From assembly GCA_031285465.1 (NCBI GenBank), contig JAITWD010000149.1, positions 1 to 5,641 on the forward strand: a stretch of 5,641 bases of DNA. The letters are read 5' to 3'. Of the stretch, positions 4,598 to 5,641 are shown piece by piece. Under the pieces are notes generated by a model that saw only the letters and a list, made by a program, of their open reading frames with translations, was not told the DNA's origin and searched no databases. The stretch's first letter is position 1; each line of letters starts with the position of its first letter. The translations under genes and the position numbers were made by a program. The stretch is from Lachnospiraceae bacterium. GTDB taxonomy: Bacteria > Bacillota > Clostridia > Lachnospirales > Lachnospiraceae.

Positions 4598-5527
4598 ATG
4601 ACCGAGCACAAAAAAAATAAAGCCATCCGTACCGCTGCGATCATTGCATTATCGGGCAATGCCTTATTAGCGGTTCTTAAAATAATCGCCGGGGTGGTTG
4701 CTGGCAGTGGTGCCCTTTTAAGCGATGGCATCGATTCATCGGCCGATGTCCTGATCGGTGTGATCACGCTGGCGGTGGTCAAGGTCATCTCCAAGCCGGC
4801 CGATATGGAACATCCGTGGGGGCATGGTCGTGCTGAGACGGTCACGACCGCTTTCCTGTCCTTTATGCTGTTTTTTATGGGGGCACAGTTGGTCATTGGT
4901 ACCATAACCAAGCTTTTCGCCAAAGAGCCAGCGGCGGTTCCTTCATCGGTTGCCATAATCGTCGCCCTGATCTCCATCGTGGGAAAAAGCCTGCTCGCAT
5001 GGTGTCAGTATTTCTACGGTAAACGTGCCAACTCGGCGATGACCAAGGCAAATGGTAAAAATATGGCCAGTGATGTGCTGTTATCACTGGGGGTATTGGT
5101 CGGGATCGTGATATCCACCCTGACCGGCTCGGCATATGCCGATATCATCATTGGCGGACTGATCGGTCTGTGGATCATCAAAACCGCCGTGGGCATTTTC
5201 CTCGAAGCCAATCTGGAATTGATGGACGGCAATGCCAGCACCGAGCCCTATCATATGATCGCCGATGCTGTAAATGCCGTTGAAGGAGCAAGCAACCCCC
5301 ATCGTGCCCGGATGCGCCGGATCGCCGGCTTCTGGGATATTGACCTCGACATCGATGTGGATCCGGGCTGTACCGTTTCTGAAGCCCATAAAATAGCGTC
5401 TATGGTTGAAGCAGAAATTAAGAGTCGGTTGGATGATGTGTATGATATTATGATCCATATCGAGCCAATGGGGGAAGATGGTGACGAAACCTTTGGCCTG
5501 ACCGAGAGTATGATGCGACGAAAATAG
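4598..5527 (+). CDS. Cation diffusion facilitator (CDF) family divalent metal exporter
   Basis: This inner-membrane proton-coupled antiporter of the CDF family would export divalent metal from the cytoplasm as a homodimer. It is 309 residues, a normal length. Six membrane helices lie near 10-31, 37-60, 81-104, 115-137, 155-173 and 179-200, and a cytoplasmic C-terminal domain spans about 210-290. The transport site is D46xxxD50 in TM2 and N155xxxD159 in TM5. The His at the TM5 position in YiiP and Zn/Co-type CDFs is Asn here, a DD-ND arrangement that I recall from Mn-exporting relatives such as MntE. A YiiP-like site B is kept (D69, H72, H76 in the HPWGHGRAE motif), as are C-terminal ligands resembling YiiP (H235, H264, H287, E289). 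Specificity may be Mn, Fe, Co or Ni; the riboswitch argues for Co/Ni/Fe. ATG 4598 is 10 nt from AAGGAGG (4581-4587). An in-frame TTG at 4592 (4-nt spacing) would add two residues. No clear terminator follows. Confidence 0.93.
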   Translation: MTEHKKNKAIRTAAIIALSGNALLAVLKIIAGVVAGSGALLSDGIDSSADVLIGVITLAVVKVISKPADMEHPWGHGRAETVTTAFLSFMLFFMGAQLVIGTITKLFAKEPAAVPSSVAIIVALISIVGKSLLAWCQYFYGKRANSAMTKANGKNMASDVLLSLGVLVGIVISTLTGSAYADIIIGGLIGLWIIKTAVGIFLEANLELMDGNASTEPYHMIADAVNAVEGASNPHRARMRRIAGFWDIDLDIDVDPGCTVSEAHKIASMVEAEIKSRLDDVYDIMIHIEPMGEDGDETFGLTESMMRRK

Positions 5528-5609
5528 TACTACAAATAGTGGTGTGAATTAGCGGAGGGATTTACGATAAAAAGACAGGGGATTTATAACGAAAAGTGGG
5601 AGGAATATC

Positions 5610-5641
5610 GTGAAAAACTGCGATATTTTTAACGAAATGTC
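5610..5641 (+). CDS. Probable start of the next gene (cut by window edge)
   Basis: GTG 5610 follows GGGAGG (5598-5603) with 6-nt spacing and opens a frame with no stop to the window end (begins MKNCDIFNEM). Only about ten codons are visible, so no family can be named. A competing reading is that AATATCG (5604-5610) pairs with CGATATT (5621-5627) before a short T run, giving a weak terminator-like hairpin over the same bases. Confidence 0.4.
   Translation, partial: MKNCDIFNEM

Noticed and set aside
4558..5458. Several reverse-strand ORFs opposite the CDF gene and riboswitch
   Set aside because: They overlap an unmistakable CDF transporter, and one begins inside the terminator; all are shadows.

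Overview
The window looks like chromosomal DNA of an anaerobic, low-to-mid GC Firmicute in class Clostridia, most likely Lachnospiraceae or a near relative. The inference rests on a DUF5688-type protein, a membrane-anchored NTF2-like plus double SH3b protein of a kind I associate with that group, AGGAGG-type ribosome binding sites, sigma-A-like promoters and intrinsic terminators. All genes are on the + strand. I recognise no phage, transposase, CRISPR or IS element.

Layout. (1) 1-285: the 3' end of efp (elongation factor P), closed by a strong terminator. (2) 392-1366: a complete DUF5688 gene of unknown function. (3) 1367-1796: an intergenic region with a well-formed sigma-A-like promoter driving a tRNA-Arg(CCG), followed by a long hairpin (18 bp perfect core). 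(4) 1797-3248: a single-pass membrane protein with an extracytoplasmic NTF2-like region and two SH3b domains, closed by a terminator. (5) 3379-4030: a possibly structured leader and a small helical protein of unknown function. (6) 4031-4345: mostly non-coding, with one doubtful small ORF and a perfect 12-bp tandem repeat. (7) 4346-5527: a riboswitch-controlled metal-export unit. It consists of a TTGACA-N17-TATTCT promoter, a NiCo (czcD-type) riboswitch aptamer, an overlapping intrinsic terminator and a cation diffusion facilitator (CDF) gene. (8) 5528-5641: an intergenic stretch and a probable start of the next gene.

The best-supported functional story is the last unit. The 3' half of the aptamer (third hairpin and the GTGGGACAG segment) is reused as the left arm of a terminator ending in six T's, so the two folds exclude each other and metal binding should permit transcription of the exporter. 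The riboswitch class is known (described for Co2+/Ni2+, later also reported to respond to Fe2+). What deserves a second look is the transporter: its membrane metal site reads DxxxD in TM2 and NxxxD in TM5, not the DxxxD/HxxxD of the Zn/Fe transporter YiiP. The metal sensed and the metal exported may therefore not match simply. I did not find a clearly new class of system. The least explained pieces are the nested inverted repeats before the 3599 gene, the long hairpin after the tRNA, and the 12-bp duplication abutting the riboswitch promoter.
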